From positions 62,001 through 126,000 of the forward strand of contig JFHB01000046.1 of NCBI GenBank assembly GCA_000729835.1: a stretch of DNA of 64,000 bases, written 5' to 3'. The notes under the pieces were generated by a model. It was not told the origin of the DNA. It saw only the letters and a list, made by a program, of their open reading frames with translations, and did not search any database. Shown piece after piece: positions 21,692 through 32,968 of this stretch. Within the stretch, counting starts at the first letter, position 1, and every line of letters starts with the position of its first letter. The position numbers were made by a program, and so were the translations under genes. The DNA is from Atkinsonella hypoxylon. Lineage: Eukaryota; Ascomycota; Sordariomycetes; Hypocreales; Clavicipitaceae.

Positions 21692-23362
21692 TCACTTCTG
21701 CCTCCCCCACCCCAAAGCCTCAATCACCTCCTTCCCATCCCGACCACCACGTTTCCTCGCCGTCCTGTTCAACAGTTCTATGCCCAATATCCCCGCCGCC
21801 ATACCACTCAGATGCGACGCAATATCCACCTTCAGCTTGACCATCTTCCCAAGGGCCGCCAGCTGTAGCGCCGTGATCAGAGCAAGGAACACTATCCCAT
21901 GCACTCCATCCGACGGCAAGCCGAAGAACTTGAAGCCATCGCTGCGGTGTTCCCAGAAGTAGGCTGAGCAGAGACCCAGCGTCGCGCCAGAGGAACCGAG
22001 GGACGTGACAGTCAGCCATCCGCGAAGCGTATACGTAACTAGACTGCCGAGGAAGCCTACTGCTCCACAGCCAAGATACAAGGCTAGGAAGTTCGCGCGG
22101 CCGAGTTCCTCGTGGAGAGTCGTGCCGATGAACCATAGCGGGACCATGTTGACGAACATGTGGCTGAACTTGGTATGCGAGAACATGGCTGTGAAGAGTG
22201 TGACGGGTTTGACAGTCGCAACCACGAAAATCATGTACTTGTTGAAGAAGGACCATAGCTGTGGGATGCGCCAGCCTAGGATGACAAGTGTGTTCATGGC
22301 GATCAGTGTTCCAACCGTGGCATGGGCGGTTTGAATATCACGGAACAGTCGGTATCGCGGCATTGGCTCCTCGTAGACCATCGCGACAGCACCCAAAAAG
22401 CCTAATACAAGGGCAACGACTGTCGCAGAAGGGATGATTCGTTCCCAGGCGTTCATTTCAGGAGGAGCCTCCAAATCCGACTGGGCCTTTGCATAATACT
22501 CTGCTATTTTCGGGTTCGCGATCGCTCGAGTGCCGTCTTCTCTCTTGGCCAACGGCCCAGATACACCCACTGCCTCTTCGGCTTCCCTCGCCAGACGTTC
22601 CTCCTCCGCTGCCTTATCCAAAGCCTTTTGTTTCGCTATATTCCGTGCTCGAATCTGGTCGAATACGCTTCGTCCGTATACTGGATCGACCTTTGCGACG
22701 ACGGGCTCCTCCTTGCTCGTAGGCTCCTCGCCATCCTGCGATTTCTCTAGCGCCTCCCGCTCTGCCATCTCTCGGTCCATCCGGTTCAGCTCATCTTCTG
22801 CCCGTAAGCCAGCGTTCAGCACCTCATTGACCGAGACTTTTTGTCGCAAATACGCCAGCCCTCTAGTGATGAGCTCTTCTGGATATTGCGCAGTATGGAC
22901 AGCAAACGCTGGATCCTCCAGTGTGCCTGCCACTCGCCGTCCATGAAGAATTCTCAGTAGGCGGTTTCCAGCGGCGACATGAAAGCCGCGCCCAAAAATC
23001 TGCGCGACTTCTTCTTCAGAAAGATCACGTGTGCTAAATTGAAGGCCGGTCTGGTCGCGGTAGTCCTTGGGGAGATCTTCATAGTTGCAGACAATCTTGG
23101 TCTTGGATGACGAGAAAATGGTTCGATGTCGAACTGATGAGCATTGTAACGAGCTATTTGACAGCCACAGCCTTGATGTTCGATCTGATAAGTGATACCA
23201 CGGGGTTTTTGATCTTGACCGTAAGCTTGTACTAGACAGCCACCGTGAGCCAAGCCCAAGCTCGCTCTCAACTTTGAACCTCGCTGTTCTCGCAATCGTG
23301 ACCGGACGAGATGCCACCCTCGAGAACGCACAAGGCACACGGCCAATGGGAAAAGCGTTCAT
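21692..23362 (-). CDS. PCP1: mitochondrial inner-membrane rhomboid protease (Pcp1/Rbd1, PARL family)
   Basis: A single exon of 556 aa from the ATG at 23362 (MNAFPIGRVP); upstream in-frame sequence has no ATG. The first 80 residues are Arg/Ser-rich with almost no acids, a mitochondrial presequence. A conserved fungal block follows (NYEDLPKDYRDQTGL, 93-107; RLLRILHGRRVAGTLED, 134-150), then a charged helical linker, and six or seven membrane helices from about 312 on. The catalytic pair is Ser458 in GSSG (456-459) and His517 in SHLSG. Pcp1 cleaves inner-membrane substrates such as cytochrome c peroxidase and the dynamin Mgm1. It is divergent from the gene at 23773. Confidence 0.93.
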   Translation of the reverse strand: MNAFPIGRVPCAFSRVASRPVTIARTARFKVESELGLGSRWLSSTSLRSRSKTPWYHLSDRTSRLWLSNSSLQCSSVRHRTIFSSSKTKIVCNYEDLPKDYRDQTGLQFSTRDLSEEEVAQIFGRGFHVAAGNRLLRILHGRRVAGTLEDPAFAVHTAQYPEELITRGLAYLRQKVSVNEVLNAGLRAEDELNRMDREMAEREALEKSQDGEEPTSKEEPVVAKVDPVYGRSVFDQIRARNIAKQKALDKAAEEERLAREAEEAVGVSGPLAKREDGTRAIANPKIAEYYAKAQSDLEAPPEMNAWERIIPSATVVALVLGFLGAVAMVYEEPMPRYRLFRDIQTAHATVGTLIAMNTLVILGWRIPQLWSFFNKYMIFVVATVKPVTLFTAMFSHTKFSHMFVNMVPLWFIGTTLHEELGRANFLALYLGCGAVGFLGSLVTYTLRGWLTVTSLGSSGATLGLCSAYFWEHRSDGFKFFGLPSDGVHGIVFLALITALQLAALGKMVKLKVDIASHLSGMAAGILGIELLNRTARKRGGRDGKEVIEALGWGRQK

Positions 23363-23772
23363 CCCTGAGGGACATACACAGGGTGAAAACAGCCAACCGT
23401 GTTGGTGTTGTAAAAATCGCCGGTTCGATGATGCAGTCACGAGTGCAAGGTCGTCACAAAAAGTCAAGCAATCTTCGTGCTTGACCTCGATACCGAACCA
23501 CGGCTAGCTCGACAAGGGGTTCAGCTCGTCTAGCGTGAAGCGCACACCCCCCCCTTCTCCCCCACACCTGTTCTCCCCCACTAACCCAACAATGTAGAAT
23601 AAGTCCTTACTCACCTCTGCTTGATACTTCTTTGCCCCTCTATTATTATCACTACGGAGAGCCCAACTATTGCTCGTGGTAAATAGTTAAACCGCCCGTG
23701 ATCGACCAAAAATCTCTCCGTCATAGATAAATTCATTCTTTACAAAGGGTTCAAAAAATAACTCGAGCCACA
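23363..23772. promoter_or_regulatory. divergent promoter of PCP1 and the gene at 23773
   Basis: 410 bp lie between two outward-facing ATGs. C-rich pyrimidine runs (about 23546-23590) precede the plus-strand gene. No clear TATA box. The piece also holds both 5' UTRs. Confidence 0.4.
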
Positions 23773-24423
23773 ATGTCCGCCGACACCCGACCCATATCCC
23801 CATCCCGCTTCGCAGCCGCCCTCAAAGACCTCTCCATCTCAATGCTGCACCTCAAAGTCCTCGAGATTCGCAACTCCATCGCACACCTCCAGTATTCCAA
23901 CGACCAGCTGAAGCCCTTCGCCGAAGGCTCCGTCACAGCTCTAGATGATGCCGAAAACGGCTCCTCGACCCCCCAGCCCGACCAAGACTGCATAGACGCC
24001 ATCCAGGAAAACGAGGTGGTCATAGACAGGATGGCTGAGAGAATAGCTCTGATTCGTGCAGAGGTTGAAGAGCGAGGCATAAGTTGGACTGAGTTTCAAA
24101 GCAAAGAGGAGGCCGAGGCCGCAGCGGACAAGGCGAAAACAGAGGCGCCAGCACGAACAGAGAATCAGGTGAATGGTTACTCGAGTGGCGTGCAACAAGC
24201 AGCTGATGGTGTACATTCTGCTTGGACGGATGGAACCTTTCAAACAGGTACGATTGGAAACGGCCAGATTCATATAGATGGGCAGTCTGCTGCGCCGCAG
24301 GCTAGCTTAGGGTCTTCGGGTGGGAGACTGAGCGATGAAGAGCTGAGACTGGCGATGGAGGAGAGGATGCGAAACTTGGGCAATCACGAGGATGATGAAC
24401 AAGACGATGGACTGCACCTTTGA
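23773..24423 (+). CDS. conserved helical protein of unknown function
   Basis: A single exon of 216 aa starting at ATG 23773 (context ACAATGTCC). The N-terminal 110 residues look like paired amphipathic helices (SRFAAALKDLSISMLHLK, IRNSIAHLQYSNDQLKPF, AIQENEVVIDRMAERIALIR), the middle is Ala/Lys/Glu-rich, and the C-terminus has a short helix (LSDEELRLAMEERMRNLG) followed by an acidic tail. No catalytic motif or membrane segment is seen. The pattern suggests a small scaffold or complex subunit, but I cannot name a family. The well-formed reading frame, good start and promoter shared with PCP1 support a real gene. Confidence 0.75.
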   Translation: MSADTRPISPSRFAAALKDLSISMLHLKVLEIRNSIAHLQYSNDQLKPFAEGSVTALDDAENGSSTPQPDQDCIDAIQENEVVIDRMAERIALIRAEVEERGISWTEFQSKEEAEAAADKAKTEAPARTENQVNGYSSGVQQAADGVHSAWTDGTFQTGTIGNGQIHIDGQSAAPQASLGSSGGRLSDEELRLAMEERMRNLGNHEDDEQDDGLHL

Positions 24424-24954
24424 GGAGGATGAATATTGGTATAGGCATATCATTACCGGCGTTTGGTGATAGGGAAGCTTCTCTGTCATGCATTTCAATA
24501 ATGGCATATGGAATTTGCCTGACTGCGTTCTCATTCAACACATCTGAGTCATACCATCGTCGTTGGGAAATACCGTGCGGTTGAGAATTGAAACTGTTAC
24601 ACAGGATTCTAAGCAATGCATTCTCTTCCGGCAACATAATTTGAAGCAGCTGTACCTCCACGCGTGGGTGTGATTTGATGTCCTAAACACTATTGAATGG
24701 ACAAACGTATAATAACCAGCGTTGTAGACTACCCGTCTAAGCGGACTGCACACTTCACAGACACACTTCCGATGAGAATGCCATGCAATCCGAATTGAAA
24801 AGAGAAAGAAGAAAGAAGATAATAATCAACGTCAACTCCTTGCGATCCGCTCCCAAATGCAACAACATACGCCAGAGATGATGATAAAAGGACTCCGTGA
24901 CAATGCAATACCAAGACCGTAGGTGCTTGAAACTCATTTTGTCCGCAAATGACT
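24424..24954. other. convergent 3' spacer
   Basis: 531 bp between the stop codons of two convergent genes. AT-rich, with nothing recognisable beyond UTR-like sequence. Confidence 0.6.
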
Positions 24955-26187
24955 TTAATCAGTATCGTCTCCCACTGGAGAGTCGACCCATGTGCAATTC
25001 CTGCTTCTGGTAGACTTTTGCCGTTTACCCGTCTTCTTGTACAGGGCACGTGTAGTACTGCCACCTTCTGTACTCAGAATAGTTTCCAGTTTCGGCCGTT
25101 GTGAAGCGTATCCCGCCGTGCCACTGGTATGGCTGACAGTCTTGGACATATGTGGTGAGGGCATCGGCTCATCATCATCGTCGGACTCAATCTCCGGTTG
25201 AACAACGACAGGCATTCGTCGACGGCTGCGACGACGCTCGAAAGGATTAATATCAATGGAATCGTCCGATTCGTTGAATGACAAGCTGCGACTTCGACTA
25301 TGTCCAACGGAAAGGTTGCTGCGTGTTGCGAACAGCGACTCGATCAACTCTACCTCGGTGGCGTTGCTCTCTTTCCTCAATCTCTCCTTGACCATCTTCT
25401 CCTGTACTTTGCGAACAAGGTTGCCGTCATCGCTGACCAACGTCCTTCCACTGGACTTGCTCCCGGAACTGACGGCACGAGATACGGGTATTTTGCCCTC
25501 CATGACCTTGGCCGGAGGTGGTGGTTGCAGCATCCATTTGCGGGCATCCTTGTGTGGGGGCTTACTACTGACCACGGGAGGATGATAGTCGTTTACAGGA
25601 GGATTCTTGGGCGACAGGTAGAAATCCCGCCGTTCTTGATCCGTAACTTCCTTTTCGATTCCCAATGTCGACTCGATCAAGCGCCCGGCGGAATCGCGCG
25701 CTTTTGAAAACGCATCCATTAATTTTCTGGGTGACCCAGGTCCGATCCCAGACCATTGACCCCAAAGCTCCTCATCTTCTCGTTGATAGCCACGGCGTCG
25801 ATTCCAGTCTTCCGAGAGAGCATCTTGTGGCATTATTGTCACATTATCGCTGAAACGGATTCGACCTTCTCCGACGTTTGTTTGTTCAGACATGTTCAGA
25901 GCTACACTTTCCCGGCCCGAGCTGGTGAGCCCTCGTTGACTTGAATTCTTGCTAATAGATTTCTTGGGTAGACTAGGGCCCATATTGATTTCTTCTTGCC
26001 AGTACGGATTCGTGTTGAAAGGTGATGGATGTCGGTATAGGCCCGGCTGCTCTGCTTCGACCTTGGCCTTCTCTTCTCTTTCCTTCTTCGCCTGCGACTT
26101 GGCCTTTTGGCGATGCCGAACCTTGGCGCATGGTGTACAGGCGAGGAAGTAAAAGACGGCCGATTGAAAAGCAACGGGCAAAGACAT
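24955..26187 (-). CDS. conserved fungal protein with N-terminal hydrophobic segment, function unknown
   Basis: A single exon of 410 aa; ATG at 26187. The N-terminus (MSLPVAFQSAVFYFLACTPC) is a hydrophobic anchor or signal with a Cys-x-x-Cys, followed at once by a Lys/Arg/Glu-rich helix and a conserved-looking block YRHPSPFNTNPYWQEEI. The remainder is polar and probably disordered, with DFYLSPKNPPVNDYHPPVV in the centre and Ser/Arg-rich and acidic stretches (ESDDDDEP) towards the end. I recall this architecture as widespread in filamentous ascomycetes without an assigned role. No enzyme motif is visible. A membrane-tethered disordered protein is the safest reading. Confidence 0.75.
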   Translation of the reverse strand: MSLPVAFQSAVFYFLACTPCAKVRHRQKAKSQAKKEREEKAKVEAEQPGLYRHPSPFNTNPYWQEEINMGPSLPKKSISKNSSQRGLTSSGRESVALNMSEQTNVGEGRIRFSDNVTIMPQDALSEDWNRRRGYQREDEELWGQWSGIGPGSPRKLMDAFSKARDSAGRLIESTLGIEKEVTDQERRDFYLSPKNPPVNDYHPPVVSSKPPHKDARKWMLQPPPPAKVMEGKIPVSRAVSSGSKSSGRTLVSDDGNLVRKVQEKMVKERLRKESNATEVELIESLFATRSNLSVGHSRSRSLSFNESDDSIDINPFERRRSRRRMPVVVQPEIESDDDDEPMPSPHMSKTVSHTSGTAGYASQRPKLETILSTEGGSTTRALYKKTGKRQKSTRSRNCTWVDSPVGDDTD

Positions 26188-29100
26188 GATGCAGATTTTG
26201 TCAGGCAGGTTGCTGCATCAGTTCCCCCTTTCTTCCTTCAACTGTATTCGCGCCGTCACAGGGACATGGGAGGGAGGCTGAGCAGTCGTATCGACAAGTT
26301 GTTTCGCCGGGACGGGGACGCCGCGAGTGCCGGTGATCAAGAAAGCGGGAGAGTGAATGGTGCCCGGAGCGAGAGGACGATAGAAAGTAAATGTGTCAAT
26401 TTTGACGTTCGGATTCAGAGGGAGATATCTTCGGGTTCCGACCAGGTTCTGATGGAATTGGATATCAATCGTCCAGAAGGGGGGCAGGGTGGAGGACAAT
26501 GAATGGAATGAATGGTGTCTCTAGATGAGGAAAGGGGCTGAGAACAGAGGCTGTTGAGTTGAGCCCAAACCTTGCGGGATTAGTGTAAGATGTTGCAATG
26601 AAAACGGCGCGTGCAGTCAGCCGTTAAAGTTTAAAACTAAAGGAAACAACGTTCGGATGGAAAAGGTAGTTACTTGAAGTGAAAATGAGGAATAAGCAAT
26701 AGAGGAAAGATAGATGGAGAAGGAATGGAACGGTACTTGGTGCGAATGAGAAAGACGCGCAGTTTGTTTCGGACCAGGACAGGCAGGAGAGCGAACGACC
26801 ACCACAACAGGGACGAGGCAAACCAAGGGGACCCAGGGGGGGGGGGGGGATGCGGAGGGGCCCTGGCTGGTGTGCCGGATGCCGTGGATGGGGGCTTGGG
26901 TCAGTAAGGCCAGGTCATGGCAGCATGGCAGCATGGTAGGCACCGGGTAGTCAAATTGCAGCCAGACGTGACCATTGACAGCATTTGGTTGCAGGACCCG
27001 TGGTGAAATCTGTCACCCCCACGTGCCAGGCTCATTCAGTGAATTACAGCAAGTGTACTGCGTAGGCGCCCAACTGCTATGCTAGCACTAGAGACGCTAA
27101 TGTGCATCCATGCCTGGCACTCAGCGCCCGCATTGCTGCCTTGGAGGGGCAGGCAATGTGGGCGACTGATTTGCCCAGCCATACCCCCCAAAAGTGTCTC
27201 TGGTCGAATGGATGAAGCGCCAAGGACCACGATGGACGCGAGTGTCTGACCTCAAGCGTCTGCCTACCAGGTACCTTGCACGGTCTACTCCGCATGTATT
27301 CCGTAGGTACGTGGCACATAACTAGTTACATCAATCAGCCCTTCAGGCATGTGGGTCACTAGGCGATTGTCGAGCGCCTTACGGAGTAGTTGATGGTGGA
27401 ATGCAACCTTACCACTTGGTGCACCCGTGCTGCAGCATGACGACTCCCCAAGGCATGGATCTGGACCTTGTCCATGGCACATGCGGAGGCCCGGCGGGCC
27501 ATTGGTTGGTGGCTTGGTGCCACCACAGCTAGCCGCTTGGCAGCGCCGATGAAGGATCTCAGGGCTCGCTCGGGTCGTGGCCCGTCCTAGTTACGGAGTA
27601 GTTAGTTAACTAGTGGAAGCCAAAACGGAATAAAAAAATGAAAAAAATAAAAAAAATAAAAAGAAATAAAAAAAACTACGTGTCAGCTGATGTAAAGACA
27701 ACACGGGAACGCAAATGGGGGATGCCAAACCCCTCTGCCGGTGGTCAAGGGGTAAGCAACTCATCATCACCTGTAGGGATTGTATGTATCCAATCGGTAG
27801 TAAGTGGAGATGATGCTACTTCTCATCACACAAATTCTCTCAAGTGTAAGGTATAAGGTATATACCGGCTTTATCAAAATCAACCCCTGGGAGGTGGAGG
27901 TAGATTAGTATTACCTACCATACGGAAACCAGCCCTGGAGTCTACTTCACAGAGGTGGCTTAGGTCAATCACAAATCCTGTCCCGAGAGGACCTAAGACA
28001 TTTGACCTAATCATATAGCAGTTGAGGAGTAGTAAAACTGAAATCACTTCATTTCGTTACATTTTTATCCCTCCATCACTAGCACTTTACGGCCTAGTTG
28101 CTCGCGAGATCATATGGTAATTTCGCGTATCGTGTTCAGCGTCGATTAAACGCACTAAATCCCCTGTCATGTATAATCTGTAGATTAATACACGGGATAC
28201 ATGATACTCCATAATTTTTGCCTCGTCTTACTTCGTACATGATCCTGATAATCGGTCAACAGTGTATCTCGTGACCAGCATGCTCCCTTACACTGCCAAG
28301 GGGATGTGAAAGACAATAGGAATAGAAAAAAAAAAAAAAAAAGAAGAAAAATGTCGGGTCTCGTGAAGTGCCACTGGCAAGACATGGTCACAAGTTGCTT
28401 CCGACACTGAGGACTGTTTGATTGATCCTGAAGTTCTCCATGTGCGTGAAATCCTAATCTTCTCCTGCAATATGAATTGCTGACGAGGCAGCACGCGAAT
28501 TGATGGTCCAAGGATAGAAATGTTTTCTCCTTGACTCCTTGTTCAAACCAACAAGGCAAAAATATACCGCCGCCTCCGGGAGGCAGTTAATGCAAGCTGA
28601 TCGGTTGTCTGAATTTGTGATGTACCGTTGTCTGATGCCGGTGCTATCTTTGACGCTGATCAAAATCCAAAGACCGAGAGAGTGCCTTGAGTGCCGCATC
28701 TGCCATAGTCGCATCAAGTGGTGAGGATGGTGTCTGTACATATCAATGTCATCCCATGATCGCCTTGTTCACAGCGTACGTCATGATGGCCCAATATTTG
28801 ACTAGTTCTGGCTTACAGAGATGTCATTTTGATGGTGCTCTCGGTAGATCTCGCTATTGGTACATATAAGCCTCGGCTTCCCCATCTTGGCCCCAGCCTC
28901 ACGACATTGACCATTCTCAGTGAAACAGTAATTTGCGTCCTTTTGCCGTGCTCATACCAGTAACATGTCTGAACTTGACGTGCGCACGTCTAGAGGCTGC
29001 ATTGTAGGCTCCAAAGACAACCCGAGTCATCGAGTTGCTGGAAACCGCATCAGCACCTGGCTGGCGGATGGAAGGGCATGCCCCTTTCCTGACATCTGTT

Positions 29101-29410
29101 TGGTTCCCTATGTGAGACTAGAAACCCGGTTCGCTAGTTTGTGGTTCGCTTCTGTCGATGATGCGAAAAACGACCCAAGCAATTTTTTTTTTTGGAGGAA
29201 TAAGACACAGTAATTTTTGAAATCATAAAGGAAAACAGAAAGAGAAACATAGAATGAGGGCGAAGTCTTGGTCTGACGAAATTGTACGCGGACAAGCTGC
29301 TAGTGTACAGGCCAGAGTACAGGTCGAAAATGCTTCAAACTAGAGGCAAAGGTGTCTCCTTTATGGAAGCACGGTATGATGTGGGAGTTGGTGATTCTGA
29401 TATTGTGCCA
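26188..29410. other. 3.2-kb gene-poor spacer with repeats and a possible gene relic
   Basis: Left part is the 5' region of the gene starting at 26187. It holds a 14-base G tract (26836-26849), an A-rich block (about 27619-27675), TACGGAGTA motifs near 27380 and 27592, and a 17-base A tract (28326-28342). A decayed Zn(II)2Cys6-like patch is possible at 28683-28807. An 82-codon frame at 28965-29213 follows a TATATAAG at about 28864, but has no recognisable similarity and may be chance. Confidence 0.5.
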
Positions 29411-30667
29411 TTAGACATCCCACTCTTCTTGTTCCTCCCCCGCCTCCTCCTCGGCAGCTGCATTATCTTTCAGAGCGGAAAAGGAGCCAAAGTTCTGAGA
29501 GGTGGTATTCTTAGCAGCCTTGGTAGGAACGGCAGCAATATGTTGAGACTGGGATGCAAGTCGTTTGCTCGTCTCATCCCCCGAATCAAGAGACTTTTTG
29601 CCCTTCTTTGACGTCTTGGTGGGAACTGTGCTCCACTCATCGGCCTCGGCTTTGAGCATCTCCATCTGCTCTTCTTCAGAGGGCAGAGACGACATCCAAG
29701 TTTCCTTGGACTTGGCTGCGGCCACCTTCTTGGCTGGGGCTGCAATTGGAGTGGCCGTCATCTCCTCCGTGTCCAGTGGTTGATAGAGAACCTCGGCATT
29801 GCCAGAAGGCTTGGCATTGGCCCCGTTGTTGGTCCCGTTGGGAGCACCCTTAGTCCAGGAATTGGCACCATTTATGGCCATGAACTGAGAGCCATCTTTG
29901 GCTGCACGACCCTCGGCAATGCGAGCTGTTCGTCGCTGCTTCTCTTCCAAGGCTTTGCGCTCCTTCTCTGCTTCCTCACGAGCTTCCTTTGCGGCTTCGG
30001 CCTTCTTTCTGTTTTGGCGCTGCTTCTTGCTCTCGGGCTTCTCAGGAGCTTTGGCAGCCTGGGGCTTCTTCGCCTTGACCTTGTCTGCGTCAGTGACGCG
30101 CAGGACAGAAGGGCCGGCAGGAGTTAGCTCAAGCATATCGCTGACTCCGGCGACATCGGCAGGCGAGGTCTTGGGAGATGCAATGGGGGACTGATCATCG
30201 TCCGCGTCCGCGCCAGCATCCACTGGCTTTTCGTCTGAAGGACTGCTGTCAATCTTGTTTGCTCGGGATTGTTTAACGGACTTTTCTCTCAGTTTCGAGC
30301 CATCTGCCTTGGTGATAAATTTCTTGCCTTCTTTCGCCTTTGCAAGCTGTCTCGCAAACTCGCGATCATCAACGCCGTCGTCTGAGGTATCCTCGACAGC
30401 GGGTCTTGGTTTAGGAGCAGACTCTGTGGCGGATGCTTTCGCCTTTGCCGCTTCCTGGGCTTCCGATGTGAAGCTTTCCAGGCGCTGCTTCTTCTTTCTG
30501 TCCTCCTTCCGAGTTTCGCTCTGCGCACTCTTGGCACCTTTGGAGGTAATGGTTGCTGCTCTCTTGTTCGCTTTGCGAGTAGAAATGCGGTAAGCAGCGT
30601 AGCCCACTCCCAAAACGGCGGCATAGCCGCCGATTGTGTACAAGTAGCTCATTTCGTTGTCTGTCAT
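29411..30667 (-). CDS. conserved Lys/Ala/Glu-rich protein with N-terminal membrane helix
   Basis: A single exon of 418 aa; ATG at 30667. An N-terminal helix (about residues 8-26, YLYTIGGYAAVLGVGYAAYR) is followed by a strongly basic stretch, so the protein is probably membrane-anchored with a cytosolic tail. The body is low-complexity and highly charged: RKEDRKKKQR, a long Lys/Arg/Glu/Ala coiled-coil-like section around residues 200-255 (SKKQRQNRKKAEAAKEAREE), then SFNG-poor linkers. The C-terminal half has ETWMSSLPSEEEQMEMLKAE and ends with an acidic EEWDV. These are common in ER-tethered ribosome- or RNA-associated proteins, but I recognise no family. Function is left open. Confidence 0.72.
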   Translation of the reverse strand: MTDNEMSYLYTIGGYAAVLGVGYAAYRISTRKANKRAATITSKGAKSAQSETRKEDRKKKQRLESFTSEAQEAAKAKASATESAPKPRPAVEDTSDDGVDDREFARQLAKAKEGKKFITKADGSKLREKSVKQSRANKIDSSPSDEKPVDAGADADDDQSPIASPKTSPADVAGVSDMLELTPAGPSVLRVTDADKVKAKKPQAAKAPEKPESKKQRQNRKKAEAAKEAREEAEKERKALEEKQRRTARIAEGRAAKDGSQFMAINGANSWTKGAPNGTNNGANAKPSGNAEVLYQPLDTEEMTATPIAAPAKKVAAAKSKETWMSSLPSEEEQMEMLKAEADEWSTVPTKTSKKGKKSLDSGDETSKRLASQSQHIAAVPTKAAKNTTSQNFGSFSALKDNAAAEEEAGEEQEEWDV

Positions 30668-32968
30668 TTTTGTGGTGAAAGTGAGGATGATGGTTTTTTA
30701 GACGTCAGCTGCTTCCGCAAAGGAGTGGATGCACTCAAAGACGAGGTCTGTGTTGCCCGTCGCAAGCGGTCGATAGGTTGTCGGGGTAGGTGTAATAACA
30801 ACACTGATATGCTTCCACAAAGCTTGTTAAGCGTGGCTAGACAAATCAAAGATCAGGCTTCGTAGCGAAGGGTTGCTGAGTACCTTTGTAGCAGCAGAGT
30901 GCTTTTAAAGCATACCGTGCGAAAAAGCTCTTGTCCTGATCGATCCAAAGGGGATCCGAGGGCGGGGTGTTCAAATAGCACACAGCGGCGAGAGAGAAAG
31001 ATGGGAGGAGAGGTGAGAAGGGGAGAGAGGGACAGCAGGAGACGGGCGAAGTTGAACTTGCGAGAAGGGAAAAGAGGAGAAGCAAATGGTGTACAAAACG
31101 AGGCGCCTGGTGCAATGAAACAAGGAACCACGGAGATCAAGGAACGATGGTTTGCAGTGTGCAGTGTGCAGTGTGCAGTGTGCAGTGTGCAAAGTGCTAA
31201 TAGATGGAAGTCAATCGGCTGATGGATGCGAGTTTTAGATGGCTCAAGAAGGAGAGTTTTGGCCAGGTTGCCAGATGGAGCCGCGCAGATGCAAGTTGGT
31301 ATGAGCTATTATTATTACAGGCATAGTGTCGGTGTCATTGGTGCTCGTGATCTGGTGGCGTTGCACAGACAGCCGGGCCAATCTGAAACCTGGTTGGACG
31401 ATATTACTCGGCATTTCAATATCCAATCTTGAGAGAGCTGCTGCCCCTGTGCTTGCCTGTTCATATGCACAGGCAAGTATCACCAGGCAAGTATCACTGC
31501 AGGAAGGAGAGACGGATACATTGACGTACATTGACGTGATCAGGCATCCTCTTGCGTAGTTCCTTGTTTCTTCCTGTCACACTCCGTACTTGACGTCCAT
31601 TTGTCGAAGATCTGTGTCAAAATCAATGGCATGCGGAGCATGCAAGCCGTCCAACCACTCTAGCTTTATCGACGTCTGGATTGCTTGCTGGCTGGCCTCG
31701 CTTCCATGGAATACAGGATGCATCACTGCTTTGCCCGATTCCCATACATGATGGCGGAGTATTGCAGTACTATTTCCTCTTTTGGGTGTAGGTTATCTAC
31801 ACACCTAGGCACCGATGATGCACGTACAGCACCCAGAAAATTTCTACATCTCCAGATGCGCACCAGAGAACCTAAACAATAAAGCCATCCTCCAGCAAGC
31901 ACAAGGGAGGAAAGCCGAACCCAACCTCTGACTCATATCTGCTTCTGGGTCTTCAACACGCAAATATGTCCAAAGCCAGCCAAGCATTATGCGATAGTTA
32001 AGTGGAGGCGGCATCAACCACTCCCGCAGCATGTGGCTTTCGTCAAGTTATTTGTCAAGCTCTTTTGGAGGCTAATTGAGTGCATTATGTACGAGTTGGC
32101 TTCTCGTCGTCCAAGCCAAGGCCTCCAGACATGAGGTAGCGTAAGCCAATTACCTCCTCGCTTAAAGGCTTATCCTAGCCACATACGTACGATCGATCAT
32201 ACGCAAAAGAAGAAGCCTTCTTGCACCCACAACCGTTGAGAGTTCTCCGGACCGACGGTGATTGCCGGGGCCGTCTGGATACTAGTGGCTTCGGGAGCCT
32301 GTCCCCCTTTGTGATCAAGGAATTAGTCGAGATAAAGTCTCCGACGGCATCGCATTGGCTCAAACTTGATGGTCACCTAGTATCAGCTAGGTGGCTTTAA
32401 CCTTGGGAGGCAACTCACCGCAGAGAACGCACAGCTCTTTTCCACACAACTCATACTCTGTTTCTTCTGACTCCCCGTCGTCTTCGCAGCACTCATACTT
32501 TGGTCCATCCACAGTCAGCGATGCGACAGAAACGCTTCTTCACGGGCCTCGGAGGCGGTCGACTGGCCACTACCAAGCCTTGCAAGCCCTAATTACCAGG
32601 TAAGTTATGTACCGCTAGGTACCTCGACCTAACCTACCTTGGTAAGCGGTACCTAGATAGGCATGTAAGGAACAAGAAAAACCTCACCCCACCTGGGTCG
32701 ACTGACGAGGGGTAAATGCAATGTGCCCATGTTCTGTGCCCCTGTCGGAGAAATCCTTCTCTTGTCGGCTGAATCTTGCGATATCACTACATAATCGACA
32801 TCTTGCGTCTTGCATGGGGGAACCTTCAAAAGGCCCTTTTCTGGGGAAGTCGATCTATATCCGACCTCGTCCACTTGATTCGGCTGGCATCTTCATAACC
32901 GTTATCTCCATGCCTTGAAACTTCAATTCTATCTTTATATTGTGACCAAGTATTTGCGTTCAACGACC
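30668..32968. other. 2.3-kb divergent spacer
   Basis: Lies between the outward-facing starts of the 30667 gene and the nucleoside hydrolase. Contains the 7-bp minisatellite at 31153-31190, an ACTCCGTACT motif at 31581 and a cluster of GGTACCTAG/TACCTTGGTA elements at 32611-32657. No credible reading frame is seen. Confidence 0.55.
31153..31190. repeat. 7-bp minisatellite (TGCAGTG, five copies)
   Basis: Five exact tandem copies of TGCAGTG plus a partial sixth, in the promoter-side spacer of the 30667 gene. Confidence 0.85.

Noticed and set aside
26218..26499. Minus-strand frame just upstream of the gene starting at 26187
   Set aside because: No ATG start and a stop codon separates it from the gene; best read as 5' UTR.
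28965..29213. 82-codon frame after a TATATAAG
   Set aside because: No homology recognised, ends in a T-tract-derived Phe run; promoter-like TATA alone is not enough.
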